DNA of 38,701 nt, from contig JAZDFC010000113.1 in the NCBI GenBank assembly GCA_043808235.1, forward strand, positions 1-38,701. Direction: 5' to 3'. Every line of letters starts with the position of its first letter. Position 1 is the first letter of the stretch. The notes under the pieces were generated by a model that did no database searches, was not told the DNA's origin, and worked only from the letters and a program-made list of their open reading frames with translations. Shown here piece after piece: positions 9,621-17,728 of the stretch. Origin of the DNA: JAZDFC01 sp043808235 (GTDB lineage Bacteria; Bacteroidota; Ignavibacteria; Ignavibacteriales; Melioribacteraceae). A program made the translations under genes and the position numbers.

Positions 9621-9624
9621 GGCT

Positions 9625-10959
9625 CTATTTGATTATTACTTTGTTGGAATTAATTAAGTCGGTAGATTTCTGCAAAGCCGCGTCGATACTTATTTCACCG
9701 GACATAGCTTTGTTAACATAGTACGAAACTATATCGGAGATTCGTGTGTAGTCTTCCAGTAATGGGCGGGTTATTCCATGTTTAAGCAGCCCCCTCATAT
9801 ATTCAAGTTCGGGATGCTTTTCAAGAAAACCATCTGTATAGAGATTATTTTTTATCGGGAGACAACTATCGAACTCGTACAAAATTTTCTGCGCTTCATC
9901 GCTTATAAAAAATTCTATGAATTTCTTGACTTCATTTTTATGCTTCGAAAATTTGGATACCATTAAATTCCAACCACCAAAAACGAATGCCGGATCAGTC
10001 CCCTCGAAATGCGGCAGGGCGCCGATTTTTAAATTTTTTCGCATGATTGAATCGCGGACAGAAATGTTAAAATCAGTGTTATATCCCGGCCAGCCTCTCA
10101 GAAAAACAGATTTGCCGGTTTTAAAATAGTCTCTTGCGGGATGTTCGGTGAATTCAAGAGCTTCAAATGGAGTGTAACGCTGATTATTCACAAGATCATA
10201 TAGCAGTTGAAGCGCTTTCCGCGCGGGAGGCCTGGTAAAATCAATTTTGTCTCCCTTAAAAAAGTCTTTATCTTGATTTAAAATCAACTCGAAGTAACTG
10301 CAGATTAATCCCTCATAATCAGCTCCGGGAAAAACATAGTATGATTCAGCCGAATTCCCGATTCTCTTGCCCAGTTCAAAGAACTCTTCATAGGTTATTG
10401 AATTCCTTATTTTCTTAATTAGCTCATCGTAATCGGGCAGTTTCTTCAACAGGTCATCACGATAATATAAAACGCCGATATCGATATACATAGGAATCGC
10501 CATCAGCTTATTCTTATACATACAGTAATCAATTGCCTCCGGTAAAAATTCCTTTAATTGCTGGGGAGAAAGAAATTTGTTTAGTGAATCGCACCATTTA
10601 GCAAATCTATGCACCCAAATAATATCAACCGAGAAAACATCAATTCTTTCGCTCTTGCTTCGCAGCGATCTTGTTAACAATTCTTTTCTTTCATTTGTGC
10701 TGAATTTGGTGAACGGAAGATCAATCGGAATTACTTTTATGCTGCCTTCATACTTTTTGTTGAATTTATCGATAATCAGCCTATGTGCAATTGAGATATC
10801 ATCTGCAAAATAAATTTCCGTTACCTTTTTTACAACTGTTTCGGTTTGATTTAGAAAATTAAAAAAGTATGTGAGAAGTACGATTATGCCGATGAATATA
10901 CTTACCAGCACGAGGGAATTCTTTGCAAATATATTATTTATTCTTTCGCGAAAGCTCAT
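9625..10959 (-). CDS. Membrane-anchored family 1 extracellular solute (sugar)-binding protein
   Basis: The 444-aa product has a single uncleaved-looking N-terminal helix (about 14-34) with no lipobox, followed by a periplasmic binding-protein fold. Family signs are YFADDISIAHRLIIDKFNKK at the start, AIPMYIDIGVLYYRDDLLKK in the hinge region, a Trp-rich ligand area (LRGWPGY) and FGGWNLMVSK. These fit the ABC family 1 oligosaccharide-binding proteins (MalE/UgpB-like). No ABC permease or ATPase gene is near. Instead a histidine kinase gene begins 4 bp downstream and a sigma-54 regulator follows. The likely job is therefore ligand detection for the kinase and not transport. This is first in the operon, with the divergent prolyl isomerase gene 130 bp away. 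Confidence 0.86.
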   Translation of the reverse strand: MSFRERINNIFAKNSLVLVSIFIGIIVLLTYFFNFLNQTETVVKKVTEIYFADDISIAHRLIIDKFNKKYEGSIKVIPIDLPFTKFSTNERKELLTRSLRSKSERIDVFSVDIIWVHRFAKWCDSLNKFLSPQQLKEFLPEAIDYCMYKNKLMAIPMYIDIGVLYYRDDLLKKLPDYDELIKKIRNSITYEEFFELGKRIGNSAESYYVFPGADYEGLICSYFELILNQDKDFFKGDKIDFTRPPARKALQLLYDLVNNQRYTPFEALEFTEHPARDYFKTGKSVFLRGWPGYNTDFNISVRDSIMRKNLKIGALPHFEGTDPAFVFGGWNLMVSKFSKHKNEVKKFIEFFISDEAQKILYEFDSCLPIKNNLYTDGFLEKHPELEYMRGLLKHGITRPLLEDYTRISDIVSYYVNKAMSGEISIDAALQKSTDLINSNKVIIK

Positions 10960-11061
10960 TCATTAAAATTATTTTTTATTACTGCGTTAAAATAACTAAT
11001 TTTTACCCTGTTGGCACATGATAATATTTCCCAACCACAGTGCCGGTAAAATTTTTCTGAG

Positions 11062-11069
11062 TATATTTG
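11062..11069 (+). promoter_or_regulatory. Possible Bacteroidota-type -7 box for the prolyl isomerase gene
   Basis: TATATTTG fits the TAnnTTTG -7 consensus and lies 21 bp before ATG 11091. No clear TTTG -33 box accompanies it, so support is weak. Confidence 0.3.
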
Positions 11070-11090
11070 CAGAAATTTTTTCGGACAATA

Positions 11091-11417
11091 ATGAAAATAT
11101 TTCTATTTACATTCTTTCTCGCATTATCACAGATATTCGCCCAGGAATCAAAAATTCTTATCGAAGCCGGTAACAACAGTATCCCGGTTGAAGAATTTAA
11201 AAGGAGATTCGAACTCTCACCTCAAATTCAAGCCGGGAAAGACCGTGACAGCGTAAAGAAAGAATTTTTATACACTTTGATAGCGGAAAAACTTTGGGCA
11301 AACCAGGCAAGAAATTTACTTTACGATACAACCGATTATGTTAAGTACTCAGTAAAGACGATTGAGAAAATGCTTGTAAGGGATGAATTATATAAAAAGA
11401 AATCGTGGACAAAATAA
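11091..11417 (+). CDS. PpiC/SurA-type peptidyl-prolyl isomerase, N-terminal fragment (frameshifted)
   Basis: I place the start at ATG 11091, which gives a clean signal peptide (MKIFLFTFFLALSQIFAQ); the in-frame TTG at 11067 adds only eight residues ahead of it. The fragment contains the beginning of a SurA-like N-terminal chaperone domain (about residues 20-108; VEEFKRRFELSPQ, KKEFLYTLIAEKLW). It stops at TAA 11415-11417 after a short run of out-of-frame residues (SWTK). The reading frame continues in -1 in the gene starting around 11396. Restoring one A to the AAAAAG run at 11394-11399 joins the two as LYKKEIVDKINISPAEM, which reads naturally for this family. Confidence 0.75.
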   Translation: MKIFLFTFFLALSQIFAQESKILIEAGNNSIPVEEFKRRFELSPQIQAGKDRDSVKKEFLYTLIAEKLWANQARNLLYDTTDYVKYSVKTIEKMLVRDELYKKKSWTK

Positions 11418-12898
11418 ATATCTCTCCTGCAGAAATGAATAACGAGCTTTTCAAGGCAGGATTAAAAATATATGCGGAATACATTAGAACAGATGACAGC
11501 GCTTCCATCAGAAAATTTTTTAGTAAGATCAAAACGATTGGTTACGATTCACTTAAAAAATCTCATGAAATCGATCAGCTTTTCACTAAGCTGGAAATTA
11601 CTTTCGGTCTTTTGATGCAGGATATCGAGGATTCATTGTATTCAAAAAAGAAGGGCGAATACACATCTCCAATGTTAACCGACAATGGATGGATGATATT
11701 TTACGTCGATTCTATTATTGGAATTCCATTTGCCTCGAATAAAGAAATGAACAAACATTTCAATAATGCAAAAGATGTAATTAAAAACCGGGTTGAAGAT
11801 AGAATAGCAGGTGAATACTACTCTAAATTTTTCAAAGGAATAACGGTTGATGCCGATATAAATTTGTTTAACGAGCTATCTTTTAAAATTGAGCAGCGGG
11901 TAATTCATCTAAAGAATTTACAAACTGAGAAAAAGGGAAATATTACTCTCGGATATGTTGATTTTCTCGACATCATTAATTCCTTTCCGAAGGATAAACT
12001 CGATTCAGCCTTTATCAAATTTGCTGTCGAGCCGGCTAATTTAAAAGACTTCCTCTATGAAGCTGCGTTCGAAGGATTAAATGTCTCGTTAATCAATCCG
12101 AACGGCGCCAGGGCAGCATTAAATTCCAGGATCAGAACTTTCATTGAACAGGAATTACTTGCCCGCGAAGCTTATAAAAAAGGCTACCAGGATTCCCCCG
12201 AAAATAAATTGTATCTGAAGATGTGGGAAGATAATTACCTGGCAAAGGCTTATCAACGGCAGTTTATCAAATCTTCAATCCCGACAGACGAAGAAGCGCT
12301 GAATTATTTCTATGAGAAGAAAGACAAATTCAGTTCCCCGATGAAGATAAGATTATTGGAAATATTTTCCAAGGATATAGAAGTTATTTCGTTTGCATTA
12401 ACCGAATTAAGTACCGGAAAGGATTTTAAAGGGCTTACAAAAAAATATGACCGAAATGAAAAAGCCGGGATATTGCAGGACACTCTTGTAAGTTATCTTA
12501 AATATGGTAAGGTAGGAGAAGAAGCAATTGGATTGGAACCGGGACAAATCTTTGGACCGATTGAAAACGAAGGCGGCTATTCGATAATTAAACTTCTCGC
12601 AAAAGAACAATCGGCGGATATTGTGCTTGATTCTTTTGAAAAAGAAAAGGACAATATTAAGGACATATTATTTCAGCAGAACTATAAAAATACACTTGAC
12701 AAAATGACTGTCCAATTTGCGGAAAGCCAGGGAATAACTGTTGACACTAAAGCATTGCAGTCTATAAAATTAACCGAAATACCGATGCTCGTTTATCGTT
12801 ACTTTGGGTTCGGCGGTAAAATGCTTGCAGTGCCCTACAGCAGTCAATTTTTTGAATGGTATAAAAAGTGGCAGAATAAGCCGCCGAATTTACCGTAG
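11405..12898 (+). CDS. PpiC/SurA-type peptidyl-prolyl isomerase, C-terminal part (frameshifted)
   Basis: The open frame begins at GTG 11405 but lacks its own signal peptide, so this is the downstream part of the 11091 gene and not a separate protein. It contains the rest of the SurA-like helical region and a second helical segment (FIEQELLAREAYKKGYQD). Near the C-terminus is a PpiC rotamase domain (about residues 300-405; FSSPMKIRLLEIF, GQIFGPIENEGGYSIIKLL). The whole product would be about 600 aa, periplasmic, and would help fold exported or outer-membrane proteins. It converges on the peptidase gene at 12975. Confidence 0.8.
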   Translation: MDKINISPAEMNNELFKAGLKIYAEYIRTDDSASIRKFFSKIKTIGYDSLKKSHEIDQLFTKLEITFGLLMQDIEDSLYSKKKGEYTSPMLTDNGWMIFYVDSIIGIPFASNKEMNKHFNNAKDVIKNRVEDRIAGEYYSKFFKGITVDADINLFNELSFKIEQRVIHLKNLQTEKKGNITLGYVDFLDIINSFPKDKLDSAFIKFAVEPANLKDFLYEAAFEGLNVSLINPNGARAALNSRIRTFIEQELLAREAYKKGYQDSPENKLYLKMWEDNYLAKAYQRQFIKSSIPTDEEALNYFYEKKDKFSSPMKIRLLEIFSKDIEVISFALTELSTGKDFKGLTKKYDRNEKAGILQDTLVSYLKYGKVGEEAIGLEPGQIFGPIENEGGYSIIKLLAKEQSADIVLDSFEKEKDNIKDILFQQNYKNTLDKMTVQFAESQGITVDTKALQSIKLTEIPMLVYRYFGFGGKMLAVPYSSQFFEWYKKWQNKPPNLP

Positions 12899-12905
12899 AA
12901 AGAAA

Positions 12906-12944
12906 CCCAACTTTTAACAACAAAACAAATACAGAAAAGTTTGG
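12906..12944. terminator. Possible bidirectional terminator between convergent genes
   Basis: Arms CCCAACTTTT (12906-12915) and AAAAGTTTGG (12935-12944) pair at nine of ten positions across a 19-base loop, between convergent genes. There is no strong T-run, so this is tentative. Confidence 0.3.
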
Positions 12945-12974
12945 CTTCTAATAATAAATCAAGAATAAACCTTG

Positions 12975-14273
12975 TCAATTAATATCAATATCCAGCCACT
13001 CCTCTAATTTATCTATTATAATTTTCCTTTGGTCCTCAGGGAAACTGTTTATTCTTGTAGTATGATTCCCTCCTTCCAAAACCATTTTGATTGAATTAGT
13101 GTTGCCGGTTAATTCAACAGCGCATGCCGACCACGGATCGTTTTCCCCATAAATGAAAATAAATTTGTCACCTTCATTCTGAATCCAATTGTTAATATCT
13201 AGCATGGCGGAAGGATCGAAAGACCCGATAAAATCTTCCGGGTAAAAACATTTGTTCGAGCCGTCGATATACTCAATCAATCCGTTAAACTCCGTAATAT
13301 CGTAATCGTAATAACCTAACTGCGTGAATGCCTGGTAGAAAAACGGTTCGAAAGCCTTGATGCCTGCGTCGGAAAAATAATCGAGTGTGCCGAAGAGCGA
13401 CAATTGATCATAAATGTCTTTTAGAGAAGCTGTTGAATCCGGTATCCTGTCGCAATCACCATCTCCCCACTGCCAGTATGCAAAAGAATATTCAAGCACG
13501 CCGTATTCAAATGCTTCTGAAAAACCAATAGAATATGTATAGCCTTTGACTTCTGCATCCGCATAAAATATCTTAATCAATTCATCTCTATTTTTAAGAG
13601 CAAGCGCCTGGAAGTCATGCACCTTTTTCCTGCATTCCCGGGTTGAAACATTGTCAATAAATGTGTGTACCCTATCATCGGCAGGCGCAAATGCAAGCGG
13701 CCCCACATAGGGGACCGATGCATCAACATCGTCGGGATAAAACCTTCTGTGATACATTGTGGTTTGTCCGCCTTTACTGATGCCGGTATTCACCCATTTC
13801 CCATTAAAATATTCTTTAAATAATTGCACAATCGCATGATGATCGGCAGCAGCTTGTTTGATGGTGAGATATTTCCAATCGAAGATCGATGAATCCGGTG
13901 TCGATTCAGCAAAATATCTGTGCTCAACAATTATTTGATTTGCATCGAGGATTTTACTTAACTCATAAGTCCAATTAAACGCTTCATAACCTTCAGTTAC
14001 GAAAATTACAGGGCGGTTTTTATCATGCAGTGATACAAATACTTGCTGTTTGAATTTAGGACTTTCCGGATTTTCATGATCGAGCGGTTGCTCAATCATT
14101 ACCTCATATGATTCACTGAACATCGAATCGGGAGAACTCACTTTTTTAATTTCGATTCCCGGTTTTGTTTTTAACCAATTGAAAAATTCCGAATTGGTTT
14201 CCGACGTTTGAGCTATTGTTAGTGAAAAGGTAAAAGCAAAAAGAAGAATGGTTTTAATAAATTTTAATTGCAT
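12975..14273 (-). CDS. Secreted S37-family (PS-10-like) prolyl tripeptidyl peptidase
   Basis: The product is 432 aa from ATG 14273, which starts a typical signal peptide (MQLKFIKTILLFAFTFSLTI); an upstream in-frame start at 14390 would add 39 unlikely residues. The serine nucleophile is S166 in NTGISKGGQTT, in an alpha/beta-hydrolase fold. The likely Asp is in YGENDPWSA and the His in EGGNHTTR. EHRYFAEST and PLDHENP are typical of the S28/S37 group. S37 members remove tripeptides or otherwise cleave after proline. The enzyme would act in the periplasm or outside, upstream of peptide import. It fits the proline-centred genes further along (M24 peptidase, POT transporter, hydroxyproline dehydratase), although it is separated from them by the island. 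Confidence 0.87.
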   Translation of the reverse strand: MQLKFIKTILLFAFTFSLTIAQTSETNSEFFNWLKTKPGIEIKKVSSPDSMFSESYEVMIEQPLDHENPESPKFKQQVFVSLHDKNRPVIFVTEGYEAFNWTYELSKILDANQIIVEHRYFAESTPDSSIFDWKYLTIKQAAADHHAIVQLFKEYFNGKWVNTGISKGGQTTMYHRRFYPDDVDASVPYVGPLAFAPADDRVHTFIDNVSTRECRKKVHDFQALALKNRDELIKIFYADAEVKGYTYSIGFSEAFEYGVLEYSFAYWQWGDGDCDRIPDSTASLKDIYDQLSLFGTLDYFSDAGIKAFEPFFYQAFTQLGYYDYDITEFNGLIEYIDGSNKCFYPEDFIGSFDPSAMLDINNWIQNEGDKFIFIYGENDPWSACAVELTGNTNSIKMVLEGGNHTTRINSFPEDQRKIIIDKLEEWLDIDIN

Positions 14274-14344
14274 AAAATCTCTCAGAAATATTTTTATTTT
14301 TGGTTGAAAACTTATTATTTTTATTTGTGAAGAAGGAATAGAAA

Positions 14345-14470
14345 ATGCTTGATATACAAAATAAAATAAATAACACGAATCCGGAGACATTGGAAGGATT
14401 TAATGAACAAGATTTGCGTAGGCTTGCAAAAGAAGTTGGCGGTATTTGGAACCATGATCAAAAGTATTGA
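14345..14470 (+). CDS. Small hypothetical ORF, probably broken by a frameshift
   Basis: ATG 14345 follows a good ribosome-binding sequence (AAGAAGGA) and encodes 41 residues (MLDIQNKINN, LRRLAKEVGG). It stops at TGA 14468-14470. Adding one A to the AAAA run at 14460-14463 would continue the frame as QKVLKIEFKEANKIG to a TAA at 14524-14526, giving a 60-aa protein of even composition. No family recognised. It overlaps only the rejected N-terminal extension of the peptidase on the other strand. It could be a decayed small cassette gene. Confidence 0.35.
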   Translation: MLDIQNKINNTNPETLEGFNEQDLRRLAKEVGGIWNHDQKY

Positions 14471-14530
14471 AAATAGAGTTCAAAGAAGCAAATAAAATTG
14501 GTCTTGAAGCAAGGATTGTGAGATAAAAAA

Positions 14531-14548
14531 GTTTCTGATAACAGAAAC
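14531..14548. terminator. Small hairpin after the broken ORF
   Basis: A perfect 7-bp stem, GTTTCTG / CAGAAAC, with ATAA loop directly follows the restored end of the small ORF. A second mini-hairpin (GACGC-TTG-GCGTC, 14560-14572) lies just downstream. It could be a terminator or part of a cassette boundary. Confidence 0.35.
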
Positions 14549-14599
14549 ATTAATTAACTGACGCTTGGCGTCCAATTATATATCTTATGTGTTTGAATT

Positions 14600-15388
14600 A
14601 TGAGTGAACCGAAATTAATAGTAATTAAAAACCTTTTTGCACATTCTCGAAATCAATGTGCTTTCCCAAATTGCATTACCCCAATGGTAAACGCTCAAGG
14701 TGTTGTGCTTGGTGAAATATGCCACATTAAAGCAAAGAATCAAAATGGTCCTCGTTTTGATGCTCAACAAACAGAAGCAATGAGAAACTCATATGAAAAT
14801 TTAATTCTCTTGTGCTCTTCACATCATAAAGTCATTGATGATCAGCCACATATATACAGTGTCGATATGTTGAACGAAATGAAGACTATCCATGAAGCAA
14901 AAGCACAACTGACTGAAAATCCCGAAGATGATATTTTTGCTCAGATGTTATTAAATAAATATAAAATAAATATTTCCAACAATACTGGAACTATAATTAT
15001 GAATAGTCCCGGAGCGATAAAAGCAGATAATTTAACCTTTAAAACAGAGAAGAAATACATTAAACTATTACCTCCAGAGAATACTATAGCATCCGATCTT
15101 AAATATCGAGGTTATATAAAACATTTGATTGACAGATATCTAAAATTTGCAATGTCGGATAAAACTCGGAAATACAAATTTATTCCTGGATCAATTTATA
15201 GCTCAATAAAAAAAGAGTTTGGCGTAAAGTGGGATTTCGTTCCAATAGATAATTTCGATAGATTGGTTGAATTTCTGCATGCAAAGATTAATCGAACAAC
15301 ATTAGGTTCGATTAACAAAGGTAAGGGTCAACCTAGCTATAGCACATTTAAGGAATTTTGTGAGAATAAGTTAAGAACAAACACATAA
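14600..15388 (+). CDS. HNH endonuclease-domain protein
   Basis: The 262-aa product has an N-terminal zinc-stabilised HNH nuclease domain (about 12-80). C20-x4-C25 in NQCAFPNC and C72 probably bind zinc; H42 (GEICHI), N67 and H75/H76 (LLCSSHHKVID) form the HNH core. A short linker and a C-terminal domain of about 100 residues (KYIKLLPPENTIASDLKYR, GSIYSSIKKEFGVKWDF) follow, which I do not recognise; it may bind DNA or a partner. Similar stand-alone HNH proteins occur in mobile and defence islands. The stop codon TAA 15386-15388 lies inside the left end of a palindromic boundary element, as is usual for gene cassettes. Not paired with a methylase of its own. Confidence 0.8.
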   Translation: MSEPKLIVIKNLFAHSRNQCAFPNCITPMVNAQGVVLGEICHIKAKNQNGPRFDAQQTEAMRNSYENLILLCSSHHKVIDDQPHIYSVDMLNEMKTIHEAKAQLTENPEDDIFAQMLLNKYKINISNNTGTIIMNSPGAIKADNLTFKTEKKYIKLLPPENTIASDLKYRGYIKHLIDRYLKFAMSDKTRKYKFIPGSIYSSIKKEFGVKWDFVPIDNFDRLVEFLHAKINRTTLGSINKGKGQPSYSTFKEFCENKLRTNT

Positions 15389-15570
15389 CCCATTTTTCAA
15401 GGCCGACAGCTTTAAACTTAGCGGCATTTGTGTAGTAAAGCAGTTGTGTTGTAAAAGTTAGTTGCTCTTTGAATGCAGTGAACAAAATAAATTTATAAAT
15501 AATTAGTGGCGTTCGTTTTTCAAAGCGGCATTGCAGTGTTGGGCGGCGGCTTAAAAATGCGGTTAGCTAC
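15384..15570. repeat. Long imperfect inverted repeat, attC-like cassette boundary
   Basis: Left arm TAACCCATTTTTCAAGGCCG (15386-15405) pairs, with single-base bulges, with the right end GGCGGCTTAAAAATGCGGTTA (to 15565), giving the shared core TAACC-CATTTTT-AAG-CCG. The right end finishes GTTAGCTAC. A GTTGGGC motif at 15538-15544 is shared with the repeat at 17729. Bulged arms, AAC/GTT ends and the overlap with the upstream stop codon are attC-like features, but the GTTRRRY consensus is not met exactly at the right end. Apart from this element the stretch before the next gene shows nothing. Confidence 0.5.
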
Positions 15571-15606
15571 TTTAAAAAAATTATGAATTACTTATTTTAA
15601 CATTAT

Positions 15607-16620
15607 ATGCCATTTGTAAAAAAGCCAGGGAATAAAAAAATAAAAATGCCAAATAAGAATAAACACTTACACAAAGCAAATAGATCTAAGAAAGATGAAT
15701 TTTATACACAATTATCAGATATAGAAAAGGAACTAAGACATTATAAGGATTACTTCAGTAAAAAGATTGTTTTATGTAATTGTGATGACCCCAGAGTAAG
15801 TAATTTCTTCCATTACTTCTCCTACAATTTTGAACAGTTGGGCCTCAAAAAATTAATTGCTACCTGTTACAAAAACCAAAATTCTGATTTATTCAGCGAG
15901 AACAAATCAGAAAAAGCAATTTATCTGGAATACACTGGTGATAAAAACAAAAATAATATTCCTGATACTGAAGAAATCGGAATTAAGCACTTAAAAGGTG
16001 ATGGCGATTTTCGCAGCAAGGAATGTATTGAACTCCTGAAGCAAGCAGACATTGTAGTTACGAATCCGCCTTTCTCTTTATTCAGAGAGTATGTTGCTCA
16101 GCTCATTGAATACAATAAGAAATTCATCATTATAGGTCATCAGAATGCTATAACCTATAAAGAAATTTTCAAGCTGATAAAGGACAATAAAATGTGGTTA
16201 GGATATGGCTTTAACCGCAACTGTGCCCACTTTATAAACATGAATTATAAAGATTACGCATCGGATGCTGACCATAAAGAAGGATTGATAAGAGTGTCGG
16301 GAGTTCAATGGTTCACAAATTTGGATATTAACAAACGCCATGAAGAATTAATATTATGTAAGAAATATCATTCCAACGATTATCCTAAATACGACAATTA
16401 CAAAGCAATTGAAGTTAGTAAGACGGCTGACATACCAATGAATTATAAAGGGGCCATGGGTGTGCCGATTACTTTTCTTAATAAATATAATCCTGAGCAA
16501 TTTGAAATATTGGGGAATTTAGGGTCGTATGCTCCAGATGGATATTCTTTGAGTTCAGCAATCTTTATAAATGGAAATAAAATATTTAAGCGGATTTTAA
16601 TTAAAAACAAGAAAATATAA
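15607..16620 (+). CDS. EcoRI-family adenine-specific DNA methyltransferase
   Basis: The product is 337 aa from ATG 15607; the alternative ATG at 15646 (MPNKNKHLHKAN) is equally plausible because family members often begin there. Family signatures are KKDEFYTQLSDIEKEL near the N-terminus, CNCDDPRVSNFFHYFSYNF (57-75), GDGDFRSKECIELL and catalytic NPPF (153-156) in ADIVVTNPPFSLF. It transfers a methyl group from S-adenosylmethionine to adenine in DNA. The gene ends 2 bp before a DUF262-HNH gene, so the two are surely co-transcribed and probably form a modification-restriction pair. Length is normal for the family and no frame damage is seen. Confidence 0.9.
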   Translation: MPFVKKPGNKKIKMPNKNKHLHKANRSKKDEFYTQLSDIEKELRHYKDYFSKKIVLCNCDDPRVSNFFHYFSYNFEQLGLKKLIATCYKNQNSDLFSENKSEKAIYLEYTGDKNKNNIPDTEEIGIKHLKGDGDFRSKECIELLKQADIVVTNPPFSLFREYVAQLIEYNKKFIIIGHQNAITYKEIFKLIKDNKMWLGYGFNRNCAHFINMNYKDYASDADHKEGLIRVSGVQWFTNLDINKRHEELILCKKYHSNDYPKYDNYKAIEVSKTADIPMNYKGAMGVPITFLNKYNPEQFEILGNLGSYAPDGYSLSSAIFINGNKIFKRILIKNKKI

Positions 16621-16622
16621 CT

Positions 16623-17705
16623 ATGAAAATAGAACTCAAAGAAATTACCGTCAGTGAATTAGCAAGCGGTTACAAGGACAATGCTGAAGAGGGCATTGTT
16701 GGTTACGGTGGAAAACTTGATATTCGACCTCCTTATCAACGGGAATTTATTTACAAGGATAAACAGCGAGACGCTGTAATCAATACTATCACAAAGAAAT
16801 TTCCACTTAACACAATGTACTGGTCAGTTAGAAAAGATGGAAATTTTGAAATTATTGATGGACAACAACGAACAGTATCTATTTGTCAATATGTAAATGG
16901 TGATTATTCAATAGATGGACTTGCGTTTCATAACCTTCCAAAAGATAAGCAAGAGCAAATTTTAAACTATAGTTTAATGATTTATTTTTGTTCGGGAACA
17001 GAAAGTGAAAGATTGGATTGGTTTAGGATAATAAATATTGCCGGAGAAAAACTTACCGATCAAGAATTACGTAATGCAGTTTATTCTGGTTCTTGGGTAT
17101 CTGATGCAAAAAGATATTTTAGCAAAACCGGTTGTGTAGCTTATCAAATGGGAAGTGACTATCTCAGCGGTTCAGCTATTCGTCAAGAATATTTGGAAGC
17201 AACTATTGACTGGGTTTCCAAAGGTCAAATTGAAGATTATATGTCCAAACATCAGCACGATAAAGACGCAAAAGTTTTGTGGGAATATTTTCAAGCTGTA
17301 ATTAATTGGGTTAAATCTGTCTTCACCAACTATCGTAAAGAAATGAAAGGAGTTCCATTTGGAATTCTATACAATGAGTTTAAGGATAAAAAAGTTGATG
17401 TAAAAAAATTGGAAAAGGAAATTGCCAGGTTAATGGAAGACGAAGATGTGACTAACAAAAAGGGTATTTACTCTTATGTCCTGACGAGAAAAGAAAAGTT
17501 TCTGAACATTCGTGCCTTTACAGACAAACAAAAAAGAGAAGCATACGAAAGACAAAAAGGTGTTTGCCCCGCCTGCAAAAAGAAATGGAAAATAGAAGAA
17601 ATGGAAGCTGACCATATTACACCTTGGCGCGAGGGAGGTAAAACTATTACTGCCAATTGTCAATTGCTTTGTAAAGATGATAATAGAAGAAAATCGGGAA
17701 AATAA
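16623..17705 (+). CDS. DUF262 (ParB-like) and HNH endonuclease fusion
   Basis: The 360-aa product begins with a DUF262/ParB-like domain (about 10-110) showing IRPPYQREFIYKDKQRD and the signature IIDGQQRT (77-84). DUF262 in GmrSD-type enzymes is linked to nucleotide-dependent control of cleavage. A helical middle region follows. The C-terminal HNH domain (about 310-360) has C315 and C318 (CPAC), D330-H331 (ADHITPW), N345, C350 and N354. It starts 2 bp after the methyltransferase, suggesting that this is the DNA-cleaving partner: either a type II-like restriction enzyme sensitive to the partner's methylation, or a modified-DNA nuclease. The cleavage rule cannot be read from sequence. Confidence 0.85.
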   Translation: MKIELKEITVSELASGYKDNAEEGIVGYGGKLDIRPPYQREFIYKDKQRDAVINTITKKFPLNTMYWSVRKDGNFEIIDGQQRTVSICQYVNGDYSIDGLAFHNLPKDKQEQILNYSLMIYFCSGTESERLDWFRIINIAGEKLTDQELRNAVYSGSWVSDAKRYFSKTGCVAYQMGSDYLSGSAIRQEYLEATIDWVSKGQIEDYMSKHQHDKDAKVLWEYFQAVINWVKSVFTNYRKEMKGVPFGILYNEFKDKKVDVKKLEKEIARLMEDEDVTNKKGIYSYVLTRKEKFLNIRAFTDKQKREAYERQKGVCPACKKKWKIEEMEADHITPWREGGKTITANCQLLCKDDNRRKSGK

Positions 17706-17728
17706 TTACAAAATTTAAAAAACGTAGC

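Noticed and set aside
11000..11060. TTGGCAC word at about 11010 as a sigma-54 promoter
   Set aside because: The -24-like half is good, but the base pair at the -12 position is not GC at the required spacing on either strand.
14274..14390. N-terminal extension of the S37-like peptidase
   Set aside because: ATG 14273 gives a standard signal peptide, whereas the extension would bury it and overlaps another possible small gene.
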